From: Dehalococcoidia bacterium
GTDB taxonomy: Bacteria > Chloroflexota > Dehalococcoidia > E44-bin15 > DAOWNJ01
DNA length: 10,099 bases
Reading direction: 5' to 3'
Assembly: GCA_030642645.1 (NCBI GenBank)
Contig: DAOWNJ010000023.1
Location: 1-10,099, forward strand
The notes under the pieces: generated by a model
The model's database searches: none
Seen by the model: only the letters and a program-made list of their open reading frames with translations
What the model was told of the DNA's origin: nothing
Program-made: the position numbers and the translations under genes
In this document: positions 1 through 5,693 of the stretch, one piece after another
Layout: every line of letters begins with the position of its first letter
Numbering within the stretch: the stretch's first letter is position 1

Positions 1-285
1 AGCCTCAGCTTTGGACTGGGCACCAACACCCCTACCAATTGCCCCCTGGGCCAGGTTGCGGGCATTGGTAACCGCTTCCAATGTCTCTCGCTCGTGCTTC
101 ATGTAACCTCTAACCGTCTCCACCAGGTTGGGGATGAGGTCGTGCCTTCTCTTTAGCTGGACGTCGATCTGTGCCCAGGCGTTCCGCACCTGGTTGCGCA
201 GCCTTACCAGGCTGTTATAGGTTAAACCAAAATAGAGAGCAAGAACTACCACAATGCCGATGATGATATAGGCCCAGATAGGCAT
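1..285 (-). CDS. lemA: LemA family protein, N-terminal part (gene runs off the left edge)
   Basis: The visible 95 residues open with one hydrophobic segment (about residues 3-22, a likely N-terminal membrane anchor). The family signature follows, with NQVRNAWAQIDVQLKRRHDL at about residues 35-54 and then IPNLVETVRGYMKHE; both belong to the long helical hairpin of LemA proteins. LemA proteins are membrane-anchored with a coiled helical domain, and their biochemical role is poorly defined; they are often encoded near M48-type peptidases or TPM-domain proteins. The ATG is preceded by GGAGG with 6 bases between. It lies 42 bases downstream of the zinc-ribbon gene on the same strand, so the two are probably co-transcribed. 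The C-terminal half is outside the window. Family assignment is secure from the sequence; function is not. Confidence 0.93.
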   Translation of the reverse strand, partial: MPIWAYIIIGIVVVLALYFGLTYNSLVRLRNQVRNAWAQIDVQLKRRHDLIPNLVETVRGYMKHERETLEAVTNARNLAQGAIGRGVGAQSKAEA

Positions 286-327
286 GGAACACCTCCACAA
301 CAGTTTTCGTTTTTTGTTCTGTCTGGG

Positions 328-747
328 TTAGTCCCGGGCTCTGAATACTTCCCCCAGGAAGGTGATGACGCGTCCCTGGGGGTCTGACTTCTCAGATGGC
401 TTGCCGGGTAGCTGTGTTATCAACTGGCCGACCTCCCCGCTGTCAAACCACAACCCGTCTCCCCGCGGGCAGGCATCGATAAACACCTCTGGTTCACGAC
501 CCACCGTTGCCTTCTTCATCTTCCTGCCACAGATCGGGCACCTCCGCTTCTTCTCTGTTGACTTGACCTCAGGTGAGGTGAGGATACTATCTAGAGACAA
601 ACTGGTTCCCTCCAGTTGCATGGTCTCCAGTAAGAGCTCTAGCTCCCCCGCATCGAACCAGACCCCCGAGCAGTTCACGCAATAGTCAAGCTCGATCTTC
701 TCATGCTCAACCACTATCATCAAACTGTTACAGGCAGGACACTTCAA
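328..747 (-). CDS. Double TFIIB-type zinc-ribbon protein, TTG start
   Basis: A 139-residue protein with two zinc-ribbon modules of the zf-TFIIB type. The first has C3/C6 and C23/C26 followed by GVWFDAGEL; the second has C70/C73 and C93 followed by GLWFDSGEV. Such small proteins are common beside membrane or peptidase genes and have no established activity. The second ribbon reads CPRGDG where the first reads CVNCSG, so its fourth cysteine is absent. The open frame extends to a TTG at 795, but that lies upstream of the -10 box of a strong promoter. I therefore choose TTG 747, which has GGAG nine bases upstream and puts the first zinc ligands at the very N-terminus, as is usual in the family. 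It is the first gene of a likely two-gene unit with lemA. Confidence 0.85.
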   Translation of the reverse strand: MKCPACNSLMIVVEHEKIELDYCVNCSGVWFDAGELELLLETMQLEGTSLSLDSILTSPEVKSTEKKRRCPICGRKMKKATVGREPEVFIDACPRGDGLWFDSGEVGQLITQLPGKPSEKSDPQGRVITFLGEVFRARD

Positions 748-776
748 GGGCGTGAACTCCAGAAGACATCTCCCCA

Positions 777-805
777 AGTGTAGATAAAGAGCCAAACTAT
801 GTCAA
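777..805 (-). promoter_or_regulatory. Sigma70-type promoter for the zinc-ribbon/lemA unit
   Basis: On the minus strand, TTGACA (805-800) is separated by exactly 17 bases from TACACT (782-777). The -35 box is a perfect consensus and the -10 box matches at 4 of 6 positions. Transcription would begin near 770, leaving a leader of about 20 bases before the TTG start at 747. This placement decides the start codon of the downstream gene. Confidence 0.75.
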
Positions 806-1124
806 GGGAAGCGGTATTTTGTCTGCAAGGGTGGGATGTTTAGGCCCCAGAAATGGTGGATATTTCGGCAGATAAAGCCCTGCCCCCTGAGTCCTGCGCT
901 ATATCAAGCAACCAGGCCACCTCGCAATGATACGCCTCTTGGGAGGTGTGGTGCTAGCTGAACACTTCAGCGTTTTGTTATCCCCTCAAAAGCCCCCATT
1001 TAGCTCCTAGCTAGCACAACCTCCCTTTCCAGTTTTGTAATTACTTCATGCACGCCCAGGGATTAGGCTACACCTCGAGCTTGACCGCTTGCAGCCTCCC
1101 CTATAAATCAATAAAAACACTTGC
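806..1124. other. Intergenic stretch between divergent transcription units
   Basis: About 320 bases without a credible coding frame: stops are frequent in all frames and I see no domain fragment. It lies between the leftward zinc-ribbon/lemA promoter and the rightward promoter at 1125-1153. Its only clear structure is the nested inverted repeat at 941-1025. A weak TTGACC (1081-1086) and TATAAA (1102-1107) pair is only 15 bases apart and is not a convincing promoter. Confidence 0.6.
941..1025. repeat. Nested inverted repeat, about 85 bases
   Basis: Bases 941-947 (GGGAGGT) pair with 1019-1025 (ACCTCCC), and 951-959 (GTGCTAGCT) pair with 1009-1017 (AGCTAGCAC). The two steps are separated by a 3-versus-1-base internal loop. 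Inside the large loop, 970-977 (GCGTTTTG, one bulged G) can pair with 987-993 (CAAAAGC). Both flanking promoters point away from it, so it is not part of either mRNA leader. It could be a small non-autonomous mobile element, a structured small RNA, or a chance fold. A short T-rich run follows the right arm but is no clean terminator tail. Confidence 0.5.
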
Positions 1125-1153
1125 TTGCAAATCCTCCCATTTTCCTGTATATT
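1125..1153 (+). promoter_or_regulatory. Candidate promoter for the zinc-ribbon/RRM pair
   Basis: TTGCAA (1125-1130), a 17-base spacer, then TATATT (1148-1153). Each box is a reasonable match to the sigma70 consensus and the spacing is ideal. It would give a 5' leader of about 110 bases before the ATG at 1270, long enough to hold the hairpin at 1220-1272. A second possible -35 (TTGACC, 1180-1185) lacks a convincing -10 box. Confidence 0.45.
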
Positions 1154-1219
1154 TCAGGCAGTGGTTATGATCTAGGTTATTGACCCCCTGTAAAGTTCCC
1201 CCATAGGTTTACTCGCAGG

Positions 1220-1272
1220 CATTGGATGACCGAAGTCAAGCCAACTACCACAGGAAAGGAGGTCATCCGATG
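1220..1272 (+). promoter_or_regulatory. Potential mRNA hairpin enclosing the start codon of the zinc-ribbon gene
   Basis: Bases 1220-1231 (CATTGGATGACC) pair with 1261-1272 (GGTCATCCGATG) over 12 base pairs, with one G-U wobble and no mismatch. The right arm contains the whole ATG (1270-1272) and the last two bases of the Shine-Dalgarno core GGAGG (1258-1262). The 29-base loop holds the rest of the purine-rich ribosome-binding region. Such a stem would be expected to limit initiation until melted or displaced. The pairing is directly visible; the regulatory role is inference. Confidence 0.55.
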
Positions 1273-1575
1273 AGCTTTGAGGACAAGTCGCTACAGTGCT
1301 CTAGTTGTGGGAACACCTTCACCTTCAGCACCGAAGAGCAGGAATTCTTTGCCGCTAAAGGGTACATGAACGAGCCCAAGCGCTGCCCATCGTGCCGTGA
1401 AGCAAGAAAAGCGGAACGATATGGCTATGGTAGCTACAGGCCCATGCGTGAGATGTATCCCGCAGTGTGTGCCGAGTGCGGTAGGGAAACCCAAGTGCCC
1501 TTCGAGCCACGAGAAGGCAGACCGGTGTATTGCAGCGATTGCTACAACAAGGTTAGATTGAGCCAGCGCCGTTAA
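1270..1575 (+). CDS. Small double zinc-ribbon protein (zf-trcl plus CxxC-x17-CxxC)
   Basis: A 101-residue protein with two four-cysteine modules. The first has C10/C13 and C39/C42, with EEQEFF and GYMNEPKRCPSCR between and around them, which is the probable zinc-ribbon (zf-trcl) pattern. The second has C67/C70 and C88/C91 separated by exactly 17 residues (CAEC ... PVYCSDC), the pattern named CxxC-x17-CxxC. A Tyr/Gly/Arg-rich linker joins them. I take ATG 1270 as the start: it has GGAGG seven bases upstream, and the 16 extra codons back to a TTG at 1222 have no ribosome-binding site and add no family sequence. The RRM gene starts 33 bases after the stop, so the two probably form an operon. The function of this family is unknown; nucleic-acid binding is plausible. 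The start codon is buried in a potential stem. Confidence 0.9.
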   Translation: MSFEDKSLQCSSCGNTFTFSTEEQEFFAAKGYMNEPKRCPSCREARKAERYGYGSYRPMREMYPAVCAECGRETQVPFEPREGRPVYCSDCYNKVRLSQRR

Positions 1576-1608
1576 TTCTGCCATGGCCAGGTAAGGAAGG
1601 AGTGTGCT

Positions 1609-1920
1609 GTGAATATCTATGTGGGCAATCTATCGCTTGAGGCCACAGAGGAGGAATTGCAAAAGGCATTTGAGGCTTTCGGACAGGTAGCATCGGTGAA
1701 CATCATCAAGGACAGGTATAGTGGCCACTCCAGGGGATTCGGCTTCGTCGAGATGCCTACAAAAGCTGAGGCCCAAGCCGCGATCACCGGCCTGAACGGC
1801 AAGGAGTTGAAAGGACGAACGCTTAGCGTTAATGAGGCTCGCCCTCGCTCTGAAGAAAGCGGTAGCGGCGGTGGGAGGCCAGGCGGAGGCTATGGGGGAG
1901 GCAGGCGGCGTTCCTGGTAA
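1609..1920 (+). CDS. RRM-domain RNA-binding protein with Gly/Arg tail
   Basis: A 103-residue protein that is almost entirely one RNA recognition motif. RNP2 is IYVGNL (residues 3-8) and RNP1 is RGFGFVEM (residues 42-49), carrying the aromatic residues that stack on RNA bases. The domain ends near residue 80 with LSVNEARPR. A tail of about 18 residues rich in Gly and Arg follows, as in the small bacterial and cyanobacterial Rbp proteins, several of which are cold-inducible. Translation starts at GTG 1609 with GGAAGGAG six bases upstream; no in-frame ATG fits better. It follows the double zinc-ribbon gene by 33 bases on the same strand. A cytoplasmic RNA-chaperone role is likely from the family but is not shown here. 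Confidence 0.95.
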   Translation: MNIYVGNLSLEATEEELQKAFEAFGQVASVNIIKDRYSGHSRGFGFVEMPTKAEAQAAITGLNGKELKGRTLSVNEARPRSEESGSGGGRPGGGYGGGRRRSW

Positions 1921-2208
1921 GCGGCGACTAGCATAACAGATTCATAATAGAACTTCGTTAGGTAGCGTGTAAGAGCCTGCGTAGCATTCCGTCCAGATTC
2001 GGTTTCACTGAACCTCTTTTGCACCGATAGTCCAGATGTTTGATGGAGTAGCAGCTCAGCGGAGGACACATTCCATCCATCGGGATATGTTGCTTGTGGG
2101 AACGGGGGGGGGGGAGACGGGCAGGGGTCATTTGCTAAGATAGGTTCTCCTCAGGAACAAGTTTACACCATGTCTCTTCGGCGATAACCGAGGCTACATC
2201 GCTCGTGA
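1921..2208. other. Non-coding stretch with an 11-base G tract
   Basis: No believable coding frame or known RNA is visible. The one oddity is an uninterrupted run of 11 G residues (2104-2114). A short GGTT/AACC hairpin near 2001-2014 followed by TCTTTT is too weak to call as a terminator. The stretch leads into gene remnants that begin around 2209. Confidence 0.5.
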
Positions 2209-2400
2209 TCCCCTAGTGAGAGCATTGACATGGTATCCCTTTTCGGCGTCATCCACGCCCTACCACTACCTCTTATATTGCCAGAGTTACATCGAGTGCT
2301 AAAACAGGGTGGCGCGTTGGCGGTGGAGACCTTTTCTATGCGGTTGCTGGAGCGAGTAACCAAGCGAATTAAACCTTGCTGTTTAAAGGATTTTCAACGA
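2209..2400 (+). pseudogene. Fragment of a class I SAM-dependent methyltransferase
   Basis: After an in-frame TGA (2206-2208), the frame reads a stretch like motifs IV to VI of UbiE/Methyltransf_11-type enzymes: IDMVSLFGVIHALPLPL, then ELHRVLKQGGALAVET. This matches the usual Asp-containing strand, the helix, and the RVLKPGG turn. The SAM-binding motif I (GxGxG) that should lie upstream is missing, and after about residue 60 the similarity fades into unrelated sequence although the frame stays open to 2631. There is no ribosome-binding site before the only nearby ATG (2230). I read it as a decayed internal piece of a methyltransferase gene; substrate class cannot be told. Confidence 0.55.
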
Positions 2401-2540
2401 GGTCTTGAAATAGCCGATATTTTACAAAAGTTTTACACTCGATGGGACCTAGGGCAAGGGCATCGGTGTGCTCACCGCCTATATAAAGGGAATACGGGTC
2501 ATTGTCCTCATCGCCGGGGTCGATCGATCTCCATGCTGAG

Positions 2541-2654
2541 GGCCGTGGTCGGGTCATCCTCCGGGGGCATGGCACCTGCGAGAAAAACGGCCAGACTGGC
2601 GAGTGGAGGGTGGGCCCTGGCCTGCGGATGAGACTCACGATGGCAAAGTCATGA
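2541..2654 (+). pseudogene. Possible tail of a sensor histidine kinase
   Basis: One frame shows RAVVGSSSGG, similar to the helix and glycine turn that follow the GLGL box of HATPase domains (typically IVRAVVESHGG). A shifted frame then gives EKNGQTGEW ... RMRLTMAKS and stops at TGA 2652-2654. That stop overlaps the ATG (2651) of the following response-regulator start as ATGA, the arrangement typical of kinase and regulator pairs. The frame must shift at least once, and key ATP-binding boxes are not visible. This is a weak call resting mainly on the overlap and the neighbouring two-component fragment. Confidence 0.25.
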
Positions 2655-2812
2655 CAACCATTTTAGTTATTGACGATGAACCAAACATTATAGGGCTTGC
2701 CCTGATGTTTAACCAGATGGCAAGGCAGGTGCAGCAGTCCCGGCAGAGGCTGCATGACTTCGTAGCCGATGTCTCCCACGAGCTGAGGAGTCCTCTTACT
2801 TCCATGCCATGA
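2651..2812 (+). pseudogene. Response-regulator N-terminus fused in frame to a histidine-kinase HAMP/HisKA fragment
   Basis: The 53-codon frame begins MTTILVIDDEPNIIGLA, the first strand and acidic pair of an OmpR-type receiver domain. It then changes without a stop into MFNQMARQVQQSRQRLHDF and VADVSHELRSPLTS, the end of a HAMP linker and the phosphoacceptor H-box of a sensor kinase. The junction is near 2697-2706. The receiver lacks its phosphorylatable Asp, and the kinase lacks both its sensor and its ATPase domain, so no functional two-component protein is encoded. An internal deletion within a regulator-kinase gene pair would explain it. The right end at about 2804-2812 abuts the IS3 remnant, with TGA 2810-2812 overlapping the ATG at 2809. 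Confidence 0.75.
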
Positions 2813-3054
2813 TGGAGAGCTTCCTCAAGACCTTAAAGGAGGAGGTGTACCTGTGTGAATATAGGACACTGGCCGACGTGAAGAGCAGGCTTCCCTGTTT
2901 TATCGAGGAGGTCTATAATCTGAAGCGGCTTCACTCGGCGCTGGACTACCGCCCACCGAATGAGCTCGAGGAACTGTTAGTTGCAAGACATAATGCAATG
3001 CCACCCCGCCAGAACGCTCTAACCTTTTCTGTCCAAATATAGGGGTGCAGTCCA
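2804..3054 (+). mobile_element. IS3-family insertion sequence remnant (3' end with right terminal repeat)
   Basis: The segment holds the C-terminal part of an IS3-family transposase followed by GGGGTGCAGTCCA ending at 3054. Read on the minus strand this is TGGACTGCACCCC, beginning with TG as IS3-family terminal inverted repeats do, and it overlaps the transposase stop codon as is common in the family. I find no matching left repeat, no orfA and no upstream half of orfB in the window. The element was therefore cut at its left side, where it meets the two-component fragment. It cannot move by itself. Confidence 0.7.
2809..3042 (+). pseudogene. IS3-family transposase (OrfB), C-terminal fragment
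   Basis: The 77 residues match the end of the DDE integrase core of IS3-family OrfB. MMESFLKTLKEEVY contains the catalytic Glu region (family consensus MAESFF-TLK-E), followed by YRTLADVKSRL and then FIEEVYNLKRLHSALDYRPP, the conserved YN-RRHSALGY-P box. Roughly the first two thirds of OrfB, with both catalytic Asp residues, is missing, and there is no ribosome-binding site at the ATG. The frame ends LTFSVQI just before the right terminal repeat. Confidence 0.85.
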
Positions 3055-3146
3055 GACTTTAGGTATGCCTATTGAACAAAAGGGCGAATGTGTGGCCTCT
3101 TATTGCTTGCCCTATCCTTGCCCCTTCTTCTCATATTTTGTTCTCT

Positions 3147-3161
3147 AAAATCGTCGATTTT
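3147..3161. promoter_or_regulatory. Perfect AT-rich palindrome upstream of the TetR gene
   Basis: AAAATCG, one base, CGATTTT. The single-base spacer cannot form an RNA loop, so if it is functional it would be a DNA-binding site. It sits 35 bases upstream of the -35 box of the tetR promoter. It does not resemble the palindrome over the -10 box. Short palindromes of this kind occur by chance, so the call is tentative. Confidence 0.25.
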
Positions 3162-3195
3162 GTCCTACCTGCACCCTCCCACTGGCATTCTGGGC

Positions 3196-3224
3196 TTGAC
3201 AAGGGGTAGGCGATAAAGTAGAAT
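3196..3224 (+). promoter_or_regulatory. Strong sigma70-type promoter of the TetR gene
   Basis: TTGACA (3196-3201) is a perfect -35 box, followed by a 17-base spacer and TAGAAT (3219-3224), a 5-of-6 -10 box. The start of transcription would be near 3231, leaving a leader of only about 20 bases before the ATG at 3254. It may also drive the downstream metabolic genes by read-through. Confidence 0.8.
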
Positions 3225-3241
3225 ACTGAACGGTTAGTATT
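3222..3241. promoter_or_regulatory. Palindromic operator, probably for the TetR regulator
   Basis: AATACT (3222-3227) and AGTATT (3236-3241) form perfect 6-base inverted arms around an 8-base centre GAACGGTT, itself partly symmetric. The left arm overlaps the last three bases of the -10 box and the site covers the predicted transcription start, an ideal place for repression. TetR-family proteins usually bind such palindromes in front of their own gene. The inverted repeat is seen; its use by this TetR protein is inference. Confidence 0.65.
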
Positions 3242-3253
3242 TATTGGTGTGGG

Positions 3254-3850
3254 ATGATTAAAAGGGGCGAAAAAACTAGAGAGATAATTGTAGATAAGGC
3301 GGCTCAGCTATTCAGCCGCAAGGGCTTTTACGGCACCTCGGTTGAGGATATAGCTCAGGCTGTGGGCTTGACAAAGGGTGCAATCTATGGCCACTTCGAT
3401 TCCAAGGAGGACATCTGCTACGCGGTTCTAGAGAAGGCGGGAAGAATGATCCAGGCAAAGGTCAACCCCTATGTTAGAGGCGAAGCCAACGCCTGCGATC
3501 AGCTTTTGGCCATGATCCGTGGCCACCGGAGCTACGCTGAAGATAGGGTCTTTGAGGGAGGCTGCATAATCCTAAATCTGGCGGTGGAGATGGACGATAC
3601 CAACGAAGGCTTGAGGGATGACCTAGCAGCCCGGATCATGGCTTTGCGCCAGTGGATCATCCGGATCGTGGAGGAGGGGAAAAGGAAGGGAGAGATAAGA
3701 GCCAAGGTTGACTCCGATCAGCTAGCCACCCTCATAATGTCGTCCCTTCAGGGAGCCATGATCCAGTTCAAGATGTTCTCCGACCTGAGGTTTTACGACC
3801 AGACCTATGAGTTCTTCCAGCGCTATCTGGATTCGGAGGTAAGAGCATAG
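3254..3850 (+). CDS. TetR/AcrR-family transcriptional regulator
   Basis: A 198-residue protein of normal TetR length. The N-terminal DNA-binding domain spans about residues 8-55: IIVDKAAQLFSRKGFYGTSV, then a helix-turn-helix in EDIAQAVGLTKGAIYGHFDS, ending KEDICYAVLE. The C-terminal ligand-binding half (60-198) is all helical and contains GGCIILNLAVEMDD, seen in TetR proteins that sense hydrophobic or acyl-CoA-type ligands, though the ligand cannot be deduced. The ATG has only a weak ribosome-binding site (GTGTGGG). It is the first gene after the consensus promoter with an overlapping palindrome, so autorepression is likely. Four metabolic genes follow on the same strand (first gap 102 bases), and these are its probable targets. 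Confidence 0.92.
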   Translation: MIKRGEKTREIIVDKAAQLFSRKGFYGTSVEDIAQAVGLTKGAIYGHFDSKEDICYAVLEKAGRMIQAKVNPYVRGEANACDQLLAMIRGHRSYAEDRVFEGGCIILNLAVEMDDTNEGLRDDLAARIMALRQWIIRIVEEGKRKGEIRAKVDSDQLATLIMSSLQGAMIQFKMFSDLRFYDQTYEFFQRYLDSEVRA

Positions 3851-3952
3851 CCGAGGCGGTGACAAGTGGCCTCAAATCTATTCATGTCAAGGAGGCGATA
3901 AAGGCAGGTCTATTACTCAAGATAGCAAAATTAAAAACGAGAGGAGGTCACA

Positions 3953-4666
3953 ATGGATCTCAAACAGGTAAACGAAACCCTTAACCTTTACATCCGCCCC
4001 CAGACCTTTCCCCTGGCTCTTAAACTATGCAGGTCTGAAAGAGAGCTCCCGGAGAGGCTCAGGATGCCGGCGAGGGACCTGGGTTATCAGGTTGCCCTCT
4101 GCCAGGCCATTGGCATGGCGAGGCGCTACGGGTGGGTGATGGCCATCGGCAAGGATGACCAGTGCTGCATCGGCGGTGCCTTAACAATGGGCTTCATCGC
4201 CGAACCTCATGAAGGCGTCGCGTTCCCAACCCCGGCCGAGAAGCAGCTTGAGGCTGGCAAGTATAGCCACCTGCTGATGGCGCCGATCGGGACAGCCGAC
4301 TTCGAGCCAGATGTCATCGTCATCTACGGCAATTCCGCCCAGGCCTACAGGCTGGTCCAGGCAGCGAGCATGGGTGCTGGCCATGGCGTCTCCGCCATTG
4401 CCTCCGGGGCCGCCGACTGCGGTGACATTGTAGCGCGCACTTTTCTCAGCAATGAATGTCAATCTATCCTCCCTGGAGGGGGTGACCGGGTCTTTGGCGG
4501 AACCCAGGATCACGAGGTCATCTTCACCATGCCGCCAGGCAAGGTTGAGGCGGTGCTTAAGGCCCTGGAGGACACCCACAAGGCTGGCTTCAGATACCCG
4601 ATATTAACCGATCTGAGGCATCGTCCGGCGCTTCCCCCCATGATGGAGATCCCAAAGGCAGGCTGA
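3953..4666 (+). CDS. DUF169 domain-containing protein
   Basis: A 237-residue soluble protein covering the whole DUF169 family (COG2043). Family features are the paired cysteine regions ALCQAIGMAR (C50) and QCCIGGALTMG (C71, C72), then the hydrophobic strand DVIVIYG (120-126), and a C-terminal half with SGAADCGDIV (C156) and NECQSILPGGGDRVFGG (C169). The spaced cysteines could bind a metal or cofactor, but no activity is established for the family. The start has GGAGG five bases upstream. It lies 102 bases after the TetR gene and 156 bases before the crotonase gene, all on one strand, so a role in the same acyl-CoA or aromatic-type pathway is likely by context only. Confidence 0.85.
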   Translation: MDLKQVNETLNLYIRPQTFPLALKLCRSERELPERLRMPARDLGYQVALCQAIGMARRYGWVMAIGKDDQCCIGGALTMGFIAEPHEGVAFPTPAEKQLEAGKYSHLLMAPIGTADFEPDVIVIYGNSAQAYRLVQAASMGAGHGVSAIASGAADCGDIVARTFLSNECQSILPGGGDRVFGGTQDHEVIFTMPPGKVEAVLKALEDTHKAGFRYPILTDLRHRPALPPMMEIPKAG

Positions 4667-4822
4667 TCTGGAAGGGTCACAGAGAGTTACAAGTCGTATC
4701 AGAGCGGACAGGGGGTGAGCATGGCACATCGGATGAGGCTCTGGAGCAAGATACAAGGACTGGATGTCTGACTGATACCCCTCAGCCAGGCACCACGATA
4801 CTAGGGCAATGGAGGAAGCAAC

Positions 4823-5584
4823 ATGTCATACGTAATCTACGAAAGGAAGGGGCACATTGCCTATATCACGCTCAACCGTCCCGACCGTTTGAACGCCCTG
4901 GGCGCAGAGCTGATGCAACAGTTGCGGGAGGCGGAAACCAACTTCGCTGAGGACGACGACGCATGGGTGGCCATCTACACCGGGGCTGGCGACAGGGCCT
5001 TCTGTGCCGGCATGGATCTGAAGGAGGCGGCGGGGCTAGGCTCGCAGGGTGGGATAGCCTTGCCCTCGCAATTGGAGTCTTTCATCGAGCAAAAGAAGCC
5101 TACCATTGCCGCCGTCAACGGGGTTGCCTATGGAGGTGGGTTCGAGATAACGCTGCGTCGTGATATGCGCATCTGCTCGGAGAATGCCTCGTTCGCCCTC
5201 GCCGAGGTCAAGCGAGGGCTAGTGCCGCCAATTGGCTCATTCGACCTGCCCCGTCTCGTAGGTATGTCGAACGCAATGTGGTGGCTTTTAAGTGGGGAGC
5301 CAATTGATGCTCAGGAGGCCTACAGGATCGGCCTGGTTACAAAGGTCGTCCCCATTGCCGAGTTGCTCCCCACCGCCACCAGGATGGCGGAGATCATCTG
5401 CGAGAATAGCCCGCTTGCAGTGAGGGCTATCAGGCAGTTAGTGAGCTTGGGGTCTGAAGTGCCGAGAGACTACGGCTATCGCCTGGGCCTGGGGCTCATC
5501 GACTCCGTGTGGGGTTCAGAGGACGCCCTGGAGGGAGTGAGGGCCTTCGCCGAAAAGAGGAAGCCGGTCTGGAGGATGCGCTAG
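4823..5584 (+). CDS. Enoyl-CoA hydratase/isomerase (crotonase) family protein
   Basis: A 253-residue protein of normal crotonase length. YITLNRPDRLNAL (14-26) opens the fold. AFCAGMDLKE (59-68) and NGVAYGGGFE (99-108) carry the oxyanion-hole residues. The Glu of GGGFE (E108) and the Glu of FALAEVKRG (E128), 20 residues later, match the two catalytic glutamates of mitochondrial enoyl-CoA hydratase. Hydration of a 2-enoyl-CoA is therefore more likely than a non-hydratase reaction. The following loop reads GLVPPIGSFDLPRLVG, not the common P-GAGGTQRL, so the acyl substrate may be unusual. The ATG has GGAGG seven bases upstream. It lies between the DUF169 and nitroreductase-family genes, with gaps of 156 and 109 bases. 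Confidence 0.92.
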   Translation: MSYVIYERKGHIAYITLNRPDRLNALGAELMQQLREAETNFAEDDDAWVAIYTGAGDRAFCAGMDLKEAAGLGSQGGIALPSQLESFIEQKKPTIAAVNGVAYGGGFEITLRRDMRICSENASFALAEVKRGLVPPIGSFDLPRLVGMSNAMWWLLSGEPIDAQEAYRIGLVTKVVPIAELLPTATRMAEIICENSPLAVRAIRQLVSLGSEVPRDYGYRLGLGLIDSVWGSEDALEGVRAFAEKRKPVWRMR

Positions 5585-5693
5585 CCCCCGTGCTCAGCCA
5601 ACGACAGAGTGTTTCCAGGCTAACCCGGCTCAGTTCTTCGAGGAGCCTCTTGGTGAGCTTTGGAGCTAAATTTCACACGGGAGGGAGTCAATC

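Noticed and set aside
2001..2014. A GGTT/AACC hairpin followed by TCTTTT, a possible terminator after the RRM gene.
   Set aside because: Only four or five base pairs and about 80 bases beyond the stop codon; too weak to call.
4721..4771. A 16-codon frame after GGGGG between the DUF169 and crotonase genes.
   Set aside because: The ribosome-binding site is suggestive, but the peptide shows no recognisable feature and short frames like this are expected by chance.
5620..5635. CTAACC ... CTCAG, resembling the reverse strand of the TetR operator, upstream of the nitroreductase-family gene.
   Set aside because: The spacing between the matching parts differs from the operator by two bases, so the resemblance is likely chance.
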